Shown: positions 35,941-48,200 of the stretch, in pieces
Numbering within the stretch: position 1 is the stretch's first letter
How the letters are laid out: each line of letters opens with the position of its first letter
Assembly: GCF_016808095.1 (NCBI RefSeq)
Contig: NC_068970.1
Span: 44,923,630 to 44,987,629 of the forward strand
Origin: Vigna angularis
Taxonomy: Eukaryota > Streptophyta > Magnoliopsida > Fabales > Fabaceae
Reading direction: 5' to 3'
Length of the DNA stretch: 64,000 nucleotides
Position numbers and translations under genes: made by a program
Notes under the pieces: generated by a model
What the model was told of the DNA's origin: nothing
The model's database searches: none
What the model saw: only the letters and a program-made list of their open reading frames with translations

Positions 35941-37132
35941 ACAGTCACAAGGATGATTTTCTAAACTTAAGGATCAAGTTCACTAGAGTTATGGCTCTTT
36001 TCACATCATTTCCAATAGTAGTTTAGTAATCAACTCAGTGTGGAAACACAAATGAAAAGAACAGACTCTAGTTGGGATTTCACAATAGCTAAATACGAAG
36101 TGGATCCTAGTCGCATTGTTACATAACCCCGTTTAATTCGAAGTTGCACTTGTCTCTAGCATATTTAATTAAATGGCTCGAGTCTCTAGCAATTCCCCAA
36201 TGAAGTCGTCATCTATCGCAACCTAAATTGCATCCAAAGTAGTATTAAAATGTTAAAATAAAAAAAAGTATTAAAAGAAAAATAAAAGTTGTAAAGATTT
36301 AAATGGAAGCTTAACTTAAAACCAAAAGGTTAAATCGTTTCATTGGTCTCCATTTTTGTATTCAAATCGGAAATTAGTCCTCGTATTTTTATTTATCTCG
36401 ATTTGGTCTTTAATTTGTAAAAATTGATGCAATCAAGTCCTTTCCGTTAGTACTACATTAATGCAATTAAAGAAGTATCATATCTCAGTTTGTGTTTTTT
36501 ATATAATATTTTTATTATTATTTTATTTTATTAAAAATATATAAAAATTTGTTACATGTCAAACAGACTTGTGTCACATGGCAATAACAGTATGATGTGG
36601 TAGTGGTAGTCAGGTGTCACTATTGTAAGATATAAGAAAAGTATCTATCGAGAAAGACGATGGGTGTGAGTATCATGAAATAAAATAATGAAAGATAAGT
36701 ATTGTCATAGTGAAGTATAGCATCGATGGTTATAACTTCTTGTTATAGGTTGGTGGTCATGTGTTTGATTCTTGTTGTGTTCATAATATATGTTTATTAG
36801 TTTTAGTATTTTCTTATGTGCAAGTGTGGTATGTATTAATAATTATAATATTTGTGTGTGTGATTGATAAAAAAAATAATTAAAATGAGGAGACTGAAAT
36901 TAACGAATTAATTAAAGTAGTTTAAGAAAAACTTAAAATAAAATATATTATGCGTGGATTTCTCATAATCAATAGAATAAAAATATTAAGATAAAATATA
37001 TTATCTATGGACGTATCCGAATTATTAAGATAAAGATAATTTTATTTTAACATATTTTGAAAATAATGGGTTTCTACAAAGATTTCAGAAAATTAAATCC
37101 AAAAGGGTCAGGTATGTCTCCTATTTATATTA
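35941..37132. other. Intergenic DNA with a possible MULE-type end
   Basis: The part 36351-36480 reads GGTTAAATCGTTTCATTGGTC and continues in the style of the MULE ends in this window (GGTCTT...AATTTGT, then TTCCGTTAGTAC), so it may be a single terminal repeat. No partner was identified. Otherwise nothing recognised. Confidence 0.4.
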
Positions 37133-38760
37133 TGTTAAAATAGAAACCATAGCATGAGGAAAAAAGACAAAAAAACCCTATGTAGTCGTGAGAGAGGTTT
37201 GAGAGCGAATCATTATTTTTTGTCAAGGGAGAAGACTAGGAAGTTGTTAGGGGGGCTTATCTAGAATTCTTTGCTGGATTAGAGGTAAAGGGAGCTAGAC
37301 TTTAATATCTATGTTTGAGTAATTATGTGTGAGTGCATAAACATTTTGTTTATGTATGTCGTGAAGGTGAGGACATGTATGCTGTGTAGAACATCATTTG
37401 TTTTAGCCAAATGTCATTTTGTTGCATGTGTTTTGTTGAGTTATGTTTATTCTATTAAAAATTTATTACGAATGGTTTTTAAGGTTTTGGGCTTTTGGAT
37501 GTTGCATGAACATGAGACATAATTTTTGTGTATTATATGTTGTCATGGTGTTATATATGAAGCCGAAATATTTTTATATGATGTTGTGGTATTATATATT
37601 AAGTTGTAGTATTTTATATGTCATTGTCCTACTTTATAAGTCGTAGTATTTTTATATAATACTTTAGTCTTGTATATGAAGTTGTAGTTTGTTATACGTT
37701 GTTGTGGTATTTTATAGGAAGTCGTAGTATGTTTATATGATGTTTTGATGTTATATATGAAGTCGTAGATTTTATATGTTGTCGTGGTATTTTATATGAA
37801 ACCGTTGTATTTTAATATGATGTTTTGGTGTTGTATATGAAGTCGTAGTTTTTTATATAGTGTCGTGGTGTTTTATAGGAAGTTGTAGTATTTTTCTAAT
37901 GTTGTGATGTTTCCCAATGGTGGTGTTAGATATTTGGTGTGCATTTTGGAAGTGTTCCGAGGAAATCGATGATGATTGCAATGTTGTGTGCCTATGTACC
38001 ATGATGTGTGTTGGTTGTAGGGACAATTATTTGGTAAGTGGTAGTGGTTAAATGCATGACCCGTACAATTGTTCTTGCATGGTGTAGTAGCCAAGTTATT
38101 TGGATTGTGTGTCTAATGGAACATGAGTTGGTTGAGTTGTTGTTTTCATAAAGGTTGTTTGATAAGCCATGCTAGGGGGTGATGGTGAGTCCTATGTTTT
38201 CTTACGTACTATAATGCGAGGAAGTTCTACATTGGTGTGTAGACCTTGTTTTGGTGAACAGGAAAGTCTTCATTGGTGCATGAGCCTAGTTTTGTTTGGG
38301 TTGGAGTTGATTAACAATGTGTTATTGTGTTCTGAATTTGATTTAAGTATGAGTGTTTGAGCTTATTCCTTAATTGATAATTATTGTAATTATATCATTA
38401 TATGTGATTAAGATGTTGATTTTGTTATCTCACCCTTACATTTGTGGTGGTGGTTTCCACCTGCGATGATCGTATTTATACAGGAGCAGATGATTTTACA
38501 AAGAAGATTGTTGATGATATTGAGGCAGTGTAGAACAAAAGACAGGTGGGAAATTATTTTCAGGGTTTTCAAAAAGTTACTTTTTTATTTAAACAAATTA
38601 TGTTGAAAAGTTTTAGTACGTTATTTCACATTGTAATTCTTGCATATTTTTATTTATTTTTACGATAACGTAATAAAGTTTAAAATTTTTCCTATTATGT
38701 GATGGTATTATAGTTTTATTTTCCTAAATAAAGAATGTTCTTTTACTCACACGTGACATC
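37133..38760 (+). repeat. Possible solo LTR carrying a minisatellite
   Basis: The right part (38420-38755) has CTCACCC...TTTGTGGTGGTGG, TTTATACAGGAGCAG and ACGTGACATCCTAAATTGGTG, wording usual near the 3' ends of plant chromovirus-type LTRs. A TGTTAAAATAG start at 37133 would give about 1.6 kb. The target duplication was not found, so the bounds are tentative. No gene is present; frames of 60-75 codons are accidental. Confidence 0.35.
37530..37905 (+). repeat. Minisatellite of about 80-bp period
   Basis: TATATGAAGTCGTAG recurs at 37673, 37754 and 37834, and a related TATATGAAGCCGAA occurs at 37554. Between them alternate GTTGTCGTGGTATTTTATA and GATGTTTTGGTGTT. Each 80-bp unit appears to be two diverged 40-bp halves. 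About four to five units, all imperfect. Confidence 0.75.
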
Positions 38761-38799
38761 CTAAATTGGTGTGTTATATAACTCTCATGTGAGGTGTCA

Positions 38800-39545
38800 T
38801 TGACTTAGTCTCGGTTTAGTCCCTCTATTTTATTTTGTCTCAATTAAATGTCAACTTAAAAAAATGGAGTAATTTTGTTTCTTTCCAAATTAAAATGAAA
38901 TTTAATTTTTGTATAAATGTTATACAATATTTTTATTAAAATTAATTTTTTTATTAAAATTAATTTTTTATTAAATATTTTTATCAACATTATTTATATT
39001 TATATTTTTATATTGAACTTTATTTAAAATTGTTTTTAAATTTCAAATTTATTTGTTTGAAATTGTTTAAAATTATTTTAAAATTTTGCATTTAAATTTG
39101 TAAAATTGTTATTTTTAAGCGAATTCAAACATTTGTATATAAACTATTGAATTTTATACATTTTAAAAAAAAGACAATTATTTAAAAGAATTGAAAAACT
39201 TGATAAATTTATTTTATTTTATGAAATGCAATTTATAGACAAAATTAACATATTTTTTATTTAGAATTAATTTAGAATTTATTTCTATTAACAATTCTTT
39301 TTATTAATAACTTTAAAACAATTTTAAATAAAATTTAATATAAAATATAAATATAAATAAATTTAATCTGTTAAAATGTTTAATAAATATATTTTATAAA
39401 TTGATATAAAAATTAAATTTTATTTTTTTTTAAAGAGAGACAAAATTATTTCATTTAAGAAAATTAGAACTATTGAAACAAAAATAAAGATAAAAAACTA
39501 AATTGACACAACAAAATAACATCTAATATAAGACTGACTGACACG
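38800..39545. mobile_element. AT-rich element with long imperfect inverted repeats
   Basis: The arms 38800-39050 and 39295-39545 are inverted copies (for example AAATTTAATTTTT, TTTATATTTATATTTT and TTTATTTAAAATTG in one arm and their complements in the other). The centre is about 245 bp of AT-rich DNA. No coding. The size and long arms suit a MULE-type non-autonomous element; a target duplication was not established. Confidence 0.55.
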
Positions 39546-39699
39546 TGACATTATCGTTACTACATCTTATAGTCACTCGCACATCTTTAGTTGGCACACA
39601 TTACTAGTAGAATATTTGCCTTTAAACTCGCACATTATACCTCCATTTATACAAAACCGCTGCGTATCAAAACGCGGTGACAGATTTGAAATTAAGTTC

Positions 39700-40250
39700 A
39701 ACTTATAGGTCTCGGTTGCGTGGCAAACTGAAGCATAACGGAGTAACCACCTCGCTGCTTTCAGAACCGGTGCCTAAAACCACCTACCGAAGACTCTACT
39801 ACTTCGGTTTCTTGGAAAACCGAGGCATAAAGCCTCTGCACCTCTGAACACACTGAACACGCCAACTGACAACTTTATGAAAAGGCTATACTGCTTCGGT
39901 TTCTCTCAGAACTGAGGCATAAAGCCTCTGCCACCTTTGCACCGTACCACTTTTTGAAGCACTTTTCGAAGTTTCAATCCATTTTGTCCAAGAGTTACAA
40001 CCTCGGTTGCTTTAGGACCGGTGTCATTGGCGTTTTCGGCTTCGGGTGCTCTTCTGATCGAGGCATATTGTCCTATACCACCTTTACACCGTACCACTTT
40101 TTGAAGTTTCAATCCATTTTGTCCAAGAGTTACAACTTCGGTTGCTCTAGGACCGGTGTCATTGGCTGTTTCGGCTTCGGGTTCTCTTCTGACCGAGGCA
40201 TATAGTCCTCTACTGCTTCGGTTGTTTTGAAAACCGAGGTGGTATGGTTT
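39700..40250. repeat. Subterminal repeat block of CACTA B, left end
   Basis: At least eight units of the type TCGGTT...AACCGAGGCA in both orientations. They include two long direct copies (about 39940-40065 and 40080-40205) sharing CAATCCATTTTGTCCAAGAG and the following GGACCGGTGTCATTGGC. Expected transposase-binding array. The 197-codon minus-strand frame here is a by-product of the repeats. Confidence 0.85.
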
Positions 40251-40259
40251 ATTAAGTTG

Positions 40260-41585
40260 GAAATTTTCAGCTTCCGTTTCATTTTTCTCGCGCTGCATGT
40301 TCGTTCTACTTCTACTTTCTCTGCTTCTGCATTTCTCGCTGCTTCTTCGCTGCTTCCTCGCGCCGTTGGTCGTCTGTGCCGCCACCACTGTTGCTTTGTC
40401 ACCACCGCGAGTCGTTGCCGCTATGCTGCCTTCATTTTCGGTGCTGCCTTGGTCGCTGCCGTCGTAGTCGTTGCTGCCTGCGCCCTCACTGTGCATCACG
40501 GTAAATTTTTGAAATGTCTTTAATATTAATTTGAGTTGTTCTGTTGATTGAAACTATTCCAATCCCTTCTCTCTGTGTTTTGCTTTATAATTTGTTATAG
40601 AAACATCTACTTATTCAAAGGAACAAATTTGGTATCAGAACTTTAGGTTTAGATAAGCCTCACTATCGATTTGGAGTTGGCACAATGAGCTTCAATACAC
40701 TTTTAGAACCAATTTTCAGAACCCACCAAAAACAACTCGGATATAATGTGGTTATTACTTTAATACTATTAATAATAAATAAACAAATAAATAAATAATG
40801 GCTAATTAAAGCTTTGAATATAAATTGATGGCTAATTAAAAGGAAAAGTTAGTCTTATATCAAATAAGATGAACAAATTTAATTCATTATATTTAATTAA
40901 TGCAAATTAATAATATTTAAGAGTAAAATATGAACGGATATGATACTTTCAAAACTAGCATAACATATTTAATTGATATATAACTTTAATTCTTTTTTTT
41001 TATCTAAACCATTTTATTATATTACCGATTTGATATTGTCATTTTCATATAAAATTGAATATATACTTAATTTATGTAATAATAATAATAATTTATGAAA
41101 TTATAATCGTCGTATGAGTGGAACTATGTGCTACAATTTGAAAGGTAGTGGAAGGCAAGGTTCCTAATAGTTTGATTATTCTCAAGTGAAATCCTGAAAA
41201 TATTATTAGTTTGTGGCATAAGATATATATACACAACAACTTTAATACTTTTCTTCTCAATTATATATACAGAACAGCTTTAAATATATTACATGTTGCA
41301 TATGTAATTATTAATTTGGTAGAATATATTACATGTTGCATATGTAATTATTAATTTGTTTGAATATATTGTTGTTGTTGACAATTAGCCTTAGATTCCC
41401 GTTTGAGATTCAATACAAAAATTATTTACTATCTCCAGATTTTTTGAACAAACGTACTTTTTACAAAGGAAAATAGAGGAGATGGTAATAATAATTTACA
41501 AGTATTGAATCTTGAATTGTCCGGTTGGACAGTTTAAGAAGAGTAATAACTTTTTCATAGTTTATTATAACATATCAATTTTAAT
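40260..41585 (+). other. CACTA B leader region
   Basis: The part 40270-40500 is GC-rich, with a Ser/Ala/Val-rich frame ending near a CACG|GTAAAT donor-like site, so it may hold the promoter and first non-coding exon of the transposase gene. The stretch 40500-41585 is AT-rich. It has a TTGGTATCAGAAC run near 40630 that resembles a retroelement primer site, and a 40-bp tandem duplication at 41283-41362 (TTACATGTTGCATATGTAAT). No other feature recognised. Confidence 0.4.
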
Positions 41586-41588
41586 ATA

Positions 41589-41737
41589 CATGTCTTAAAT
41601 TTCATGAAAATTTGTCGTTGTGTTTTGTATTGATCTTCGGGTGCATATTTGATTGTGATTTATAATCACTTTCATTTCGTGTAACCTGAAGACCAATGCG
41701 AAATGCTGGCAAAATTTCGTGAAATGTAAGATATGTT
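41589..41737. repeat. Foldback repeat, copy 2
   Basis: Matches 24285-24430 and folds on itself in the same way. Here the palindrome extends further outward: CATATCAATTTTAA at 41573-41586 faces TTAAAATTGATATG at 41742-41755. It lies directly upstream of the transposase gene. Confidence 0.75.
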
Positions 41738-41870
41738 GTTTAAAATTGATATGTTTAATAAACTAAAAAAAGTGAATCTTCTTGAATGGGATAGGGTCAC
41801 ACCTTGAATACAAACACGATCAAAGTAATCATTCAAGATTATTGAAATTGTGTAAACAATTTCAGTAAAC

Positions 41871-44800
41871 ATGCGTACGGATAGAGGGTGGATTAATTTA
41901 CCACGCATCAGCACTGAGTACGAGAGAGGGGTAGAAGAATTTATAGAGTTTGCGCAACGTAATGCGAGTACAAGTGGTGATGATGAAGTCAAGTTCAGAT
42001 GTCCCTGTGTGAACTGTTTGAATGGGAGGAAGTTGAACGCAACTGATATTAGGGAACATCTTATCTGTGATGGTTTCATACGAAGTTATACAACATGGGA
42101 TATGGCACGGCGAATTAATAGACTTTCCAACTGTCTCTCCAACTGAAAATGTTTATGATTCCACAATGGATATGGAAGATCAAGCAGAAGAAGACAACTT
42201 AGAGGACATGATCCACGATGTTGGCGTAGAAGCTTTTGCCCAAGCGCATGTGTATGAAATGATGTCCACTGATGCGGAGACTCCTTTGTATGCGGGTTCA
42301 ACTAAGTTCACACGGTTGTCAGCGGTGTTAAGGCTCATGAATTTAAAGGCGAGCAATGGGTGGAGTGATAAGAGTTTTACAGAATTGTTGTCATTGTTGA
42401 ATGAAATGCTGCTAGATGGAAATACGTTACCCAATCGTAATTATGATGCAAAAAAAATTCTTTGTCCGATGGGTATGGAATATAAACGGATACATGCATG
42501 TCCGAATGATTGCATATTATATAGGAATGAGAATGAAGTTTTGATAAAGTGTCCAAAATGTGGGTTATCACGATACAAGTCAAAAAACAACGGTGAAGAT
42601 GGTGGTCACACAGAAAAGAATGGTTCTGCTTTGAAAGTAGTTTGGTACCTTCCACTAGTTGCCAGACTTAAGCGTTTGTTCGCGAATCCCAAAGACGCTA
42701 AAAACCTAAGATGACATGCAGATGAGAGAACGGCTGATGGGCTGCTTCGTCATCCAGCTGATTCAAAGCAATGGAAAATTATTGATCAAGAATTCCCCCA
42801 ATTTGGTGAAGAATGTAGAAATCTTAGGTTTGGCTTAACTACTAATGGAATGAATCCATTTGATAATTTAAGTACCAATCGCAGTTGTTGGCCCGTTATA
42901 CTGATAATTTACAACTTATCTCCTGGATTGTGCATGAAAAGAAAGTACATGATGTTGTCAATGTTGATATCTGGTTCAAAGAAGCCTTGAAATGACATCG
43001 ATGTTTATCTAAGGCCACTAGTTGAAGACTTGAAGTTGTTGTGGGTTGATGGGGTTGAAATATTTGATGCCTTTGCTTCAGAAAATTTCATGATGCATGT
43101 CATGTTATTTTGCACCATTAATGACTTCCCAGCTTACGGTAATTTGTCGGGGTACAGTGTGAAGCGTCATAAAGCATGTCCTATATGTGAAGAAAACATT
43201 GCAGCTCAACAATTAAAACACGAAAGGAAGACAATGTATATGTGTCATCGGCGATTTTTACAATCTAATCATCCATATCGAAGGTTAAAGAAAGCATTCA
43301 ATGGAGAACAAGAGAAAGACAATGCACCCATTCCACTTACTGGACTTGAAGTTGCTGAGAAAGTTAATAGAGTACATCATATATTTGGGAAAACGTCGAA
43401 GAAGTCTTCTGTAACGACCCCTTGGAAGAAGAAATCAATATTCTTTGATCTTCCATATTGGTCAAAGTTAGATGTTAGACATTGCATAGATGTCATGCAT
43501 GTTGAGAAAAATGTTTGTGATAGCTTGATTGGTACACTACTAAATATCCAGGGAAAAACAAAACATGGAGTGAATGCGCGTTTGGATTTGGTTGACATGA
43601 AGATCCGAGAAGAGTTGGCACCAAGAGAGATTGGTAAACGTACTTATTTGCCCCCTGCATGTTACACAATGTCCAAACAAGAGAAGATAAGTGTTTGTCT
43701 TTGTTTAAAGAGTATCAAGGTACCACAAGGATACTCTTCAAATATGAAGAGCTTAGTGTTAATGCAGGACTTAAAGCTTGTTGGACTGAAGTCTCACGAT
43801 TACCACGTCTTAATGCAACAGTTGTTACCAGTGGCAATTCGTGCAATTTTGCCCAAAAAAGTTAGGCAGACCATAACTCGATTGTGCTCATTTTTCTCAT
43901 CAATTTGTAGTAAAGTCATCGACCCTACAAAGTTAGATGAACTTCAAAGCGAAATTATCATCATCTTGTGTCAGCTAGAAATGTTTTTCCCTCCATCCTT
44001 TTTTGACATCATGGTGCATTTACTTGTTCATCTGGTCAAAGAAATAAAGTTGTGTGGACCAATATACTTAAGATGGATGTACCCTATTGAGCGTTATATG
44101 AAGATTTTGAAAGGGTACGTCAAAAATCAATATCGTCCAAAAGGTTCAATGATTGAAAGATATATTGCTGAAGAAAGTATTGAGTTTTGCTCTGAGTATA
44201 TAACTAAAGCAAATCCGATAGGAGTCCCTCGGACATCATGGTTGAATAGATATTCTACAAGTAAAAGCATCCGAGGTGTGAATATGGTGACGAAAAGTCG
44301 TGAAGAATTGACGCAAGCACATCTATACATATTAAACAACACAGATGAAGTGATCCCATTTTTGGAAGCACACAAAGCCGTTGTAAAGGACAACTATCCA
44401 CGACAATCAGAGAAATGACAATTGATGGAGCATAACAGAACATTCTTGTCCTGGTTCAAATCTGAAGTTTCGAAAGAATCACGGTCCTCTGAGACTTTGT
44501 TGTGGTTAGCAAATGGCTTGAAGTTTGATGTTGTATGTTGTACAGGCTACGAAATTAATAATTTCACATTCTATACAAAGACTTTGGATGATAAAAGTAC
44601 AGTACAAAATAGTGGCGTCAGTCTAGAATTTGAGTCGCTACAGTTTTCCACATCCAAAGATCAAAATCCTGTAGTTGGATCCATGAGATATTATGGTAGA
44701 ATTGAAGAGATATGAGAAGTTGATTACACTAAGTTTTCCATTGCACTCTTCAAATGTAAGTGGGTAGACAATAAGAGTGGTGTCAAAATAGATGAATCTG

Positions 44801-45081
44801 GAATGACACTTGTTGATTTTCAAAAGGTTGGTTATGGAGACGAACCGTTCATCATGGCATATCAAGCAAGTCAGGTTTTTTGTGTCAAAGATCCTGCGTC
44901 TGACCATTGGTATGTTGCTCTCCAAGGAAAAAGGCAAATTGAAGATAAAGAAGAGAATCTAAGCAATCTTCATATCGCTGATAACCATCCATTTAAAACG
45001 AAAATAAATTTGGATGACGACCCTCTAATTGATGATATACAAGCAATACGAGAAGATCATAATGAGGGAATATATATATGA
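41871..45081 (+). pseudogene. CACTA B TNP2-like transposase
   Basis: Domain order is as in plant CACTA transposases. A transposase-associated domain (DRGWINLPR, FRCPCVNC, HLICDGF; 41871-42100) is followed by the TNP2 core (YKRIHACPNDCILYRNENEV, KCPKCG; the 462-codon frame from 43030 with HKACPICEENI), a DUF4218-like segment (LPVAIRAILPKKVRQTI to YLRWMYPIERYM; about 43760-44110) and a DUF4216-like C-terminus (DEPFIMAYQASQVFCVKDP; about 44830-44890). An extra G near 42097 shifts the frame after TTW, and stops occur at 42712, 42988, 44416 and 44713. Element A has Trp and Gly codons at the first two of these positions, so the two copies died by different mutations. The enzyme would cut and join element ends. 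Confidence 0.9.
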
Positions 45082-45203
45082 CCAATCCATATGATTATGT
45101 ATGAATTTCATGTTTGTGTAAATATTTATGGCTTTTGTTAAATAATATATGTTATTTTATAAGTGTTTTATTTATCTTTCATCTTATTTATTGTGACAGA
45201 TAT

Positions 45204-48200
45204 ATGGCTGAGTCACCTCATTCGTCAGGCGATGAAGTCCCCACCACTTCTAGACGGACGAGAGGAGCAACAAGGTTACGACAGCTTATACTTAGAAGAA
45301 ATGCAGGTGAGAGGACACCTGTCATTATTGACGTGGTCACTAGAGTTGCATCTGGCCCAAATGCAGATGTATTTAGGTCTTACCTTGGAGTACTAGCACG
45401 TGATCGTATCTCTATACTTACTCAATCCTTTGACCATGTTTCTGAGGCTGATTAGAATCACATCTGGCAAGATCTATTGGTAAGTTAAGCAATATTGCTC
45501 CAAATTCTATATTCATTATATTGATAAATCTGTATTGATATAAGGTTATTACTTTCTTTGTTGCAGATAACATTTGATATGCCAAACGTCGAGAGCTTAA
45601 GGAATAGGTGTTAATCTGCAATTGCAGAAAGATTTCGAGGGTTTAAGACAAAATTGACGTCTAGATATATATTTGGACCAAAAAGTAATGAAAATCCATG
45701 TTCCAAATATTCAGCAATTGACGAAGAAACATGGTGTTAGTTTGTAGAGCTTCGTTCATCCGAGGCGTGGCAGGTAAGTGCAGTAAAATCATTCAATTCA
45801 TCATTCATAATTGTCTACTATGACAATTGTTTCATTTTGTCACAGGAAAAAAGGTCAAAAGCACAAGGAATAAGCGCTCAGAATAAAAATCCACACCTAC
45901 TGTCTCGTGGTGGATATAGGAAGCTTGAAGAAAAAATAATGAAGCAGAAGTCAGATAGTAGACTTCCACTTTCTGAGGGTGGCGACCCTCCTCCTCCTCC
46001 TTCACCACCATCTCGGCACGAGAAGTGGAAGTTAGCCCATATAAGACCATCGGGCTCCTACACTTCCGAGTCTGCCAGAGAAATATCTGAAAGAATTGTA
46101 AGATGTCATTTCTTATATTTTTACATTAATTTTGTTATATATATTACATAGATCTTTCTAATGATTTTGAACTTTTGTTATGTGACAGGACTCCTTGGTT
46201 GAGTAGAGCTCCCAAGGTCAATTCACACAAGAAGGTCGTCAGGATATTCTTGCCACAGCTATTGGACGACCTGAGCACCCAGGACGGGTGCGTGGTGTTG
46301 GGACTGGCATAGGCATACGACAGTTTTTTGGGTCTTTCTCGCGTCCATATTCATACAAAAATATGAAGGAGGACATAAGAAAAGAGATGACCAGGAGATC
46401 ACAAAGAAGGTTCGGGCAGAGTTGTATGATGAAGTTGCTGAAATGGTTGCGCGCCAGTTCCAGCAGCATTATGAGGATTATGAAAATCGTCCTCCGCCAT
46501 CTCCTGTAGCGGAACATGTTGTGCCCCCTACATGTAAACTTATTTATTTTTGGTTACTAATTTACTTTTTGCATAACCTAACATTTAATTTGACAAGTAG
46601 AAGCGGTAAAGGAAGTTGTTCAGCTGCCGGTGCCCCAGGGGACAAGACATGGATGAAACTCGTCCATGTCAGTTATATATTCTTTCTGATACTGGGACCA
46701 TACTAGTGGCTCGTGGTACAGTTTATGAGACAACCACTGTAGTTCATGGTGTACAACTTTCAGAAGATGAGTTCAAAGTCACGGTGGATGAAGTTATCAT
46801 AGCAGATGTCGTTCTTCCTGTGCTACAGATGAGTTCTTCACTGTGGAAGAAGCATTTAAGTCCTTTGTTGCCTGGCCTAAACATTTGGTTGGTGATGTAT
46901 CTAATCCCCCGGTAAACACTCGTACTATATACTTCTCAATTTTAATATTTACTTCTAATTGACGTTATAACATAACCATTTTTGCATTTAACAGTTGATA
47001 GGTCAAGAGGGAAGTCCTACACCGAAGAAGACTCATTTATTTGAGGATGACCCTCTTGGTGCGTTAGATGAGCTTGCTAAAATCATTTCAGATGCGCCGA
47101 TGAATGTACACTGGGATTCTACTACATTTGGAAGAGAAGCTCAGATCCCATTGTACTTGCATCATCAAGATGTTAGGGAGCTTGCGTCGGGTAGAGAAGA
47201 AATTAATATTACATTCATTCAGCTGTGGATGATGTAAGCTTATGAAAACTTTTTTATATAATTCTATTTTATCAACTTACTTATATCAGATTATTTCTTC
47301 ATTTTAGGTATATGTTTGATGTTAGAAAGAAGAAGGGGTTCAACGATGTATATGGGTTCATTGACCCCTCTATGACTCATGAAAAAAATAAATTTGATGA
47401 TATCCAAACATACATCACCACCTGCTTTGGAATGGGGAAGGAGATATATTTTCTCCCTTATATACATGGATAAGTGAAGTTTGTTAACTTCAACACATTC
47501 ATTTATTAATTTTGGTATATGATTCATAAGTTATTACCAATTTCAGGTGTCATTGGCAGCTACTTGTGATCTCCATACCGGAGAACACTGCTGTCTGGTT
47601 TTGTTCATTGCAGAAGTCTCCTCCCAACCCTCTTAGACATGTAGTAGATTGGTAAGAATCTCAATGTTTCGACTTTTTTGTTATATAAATGTATGCTAAA
47701 GGAATTGTTTTAATAGTTCCCTTGCAACACATATGATGTTATCTGGGAGATCTACTGCTACAGCTAAAAAGGTTGCATGGGTTGCCCTTAAGGTTTGGTA
47801 TTTTAGTCCATACTTTGTTACATTTGGTTCCATTCAAATGATGTTACTTAACATTTTATAATTATGATTATATATTGTAGTGTATGATAACGGTTGAAAA
47901 ACCATTATTTTTATGCTTAAAATTGATACCAAAAGCAACCTTTAAGACTTAGAAACTAGCTTGAACTCATATTGTTGCTTTAGTTTTGTGAATAAGAGAG
48001 TTGAAAGTGAATTTAATGATTTTGTGCAAGATTCCCTTGATTTTGTAGGCTAATTGAATGATTTGAAAGAAGAATGGAAGTACCGAATGATTGGAGTGCT
48101 GAGAAGTTAACCAGAAACCAGAAAAGTCAACCAGTCAACCAGAAAAGTCAACCAGTCAACTAGAATGCTGAAAAATCAACCAGAACGCAGAAAAAGTGTG

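Noticed and set aside
39906..40499. 197-codon minus-strand frame in the left part of CACTA B
   Set aside because: It runs through the subterminal TCGGTT arrays; its internal protein repeats simply mirror the DNA repeats, and no domain is visible.
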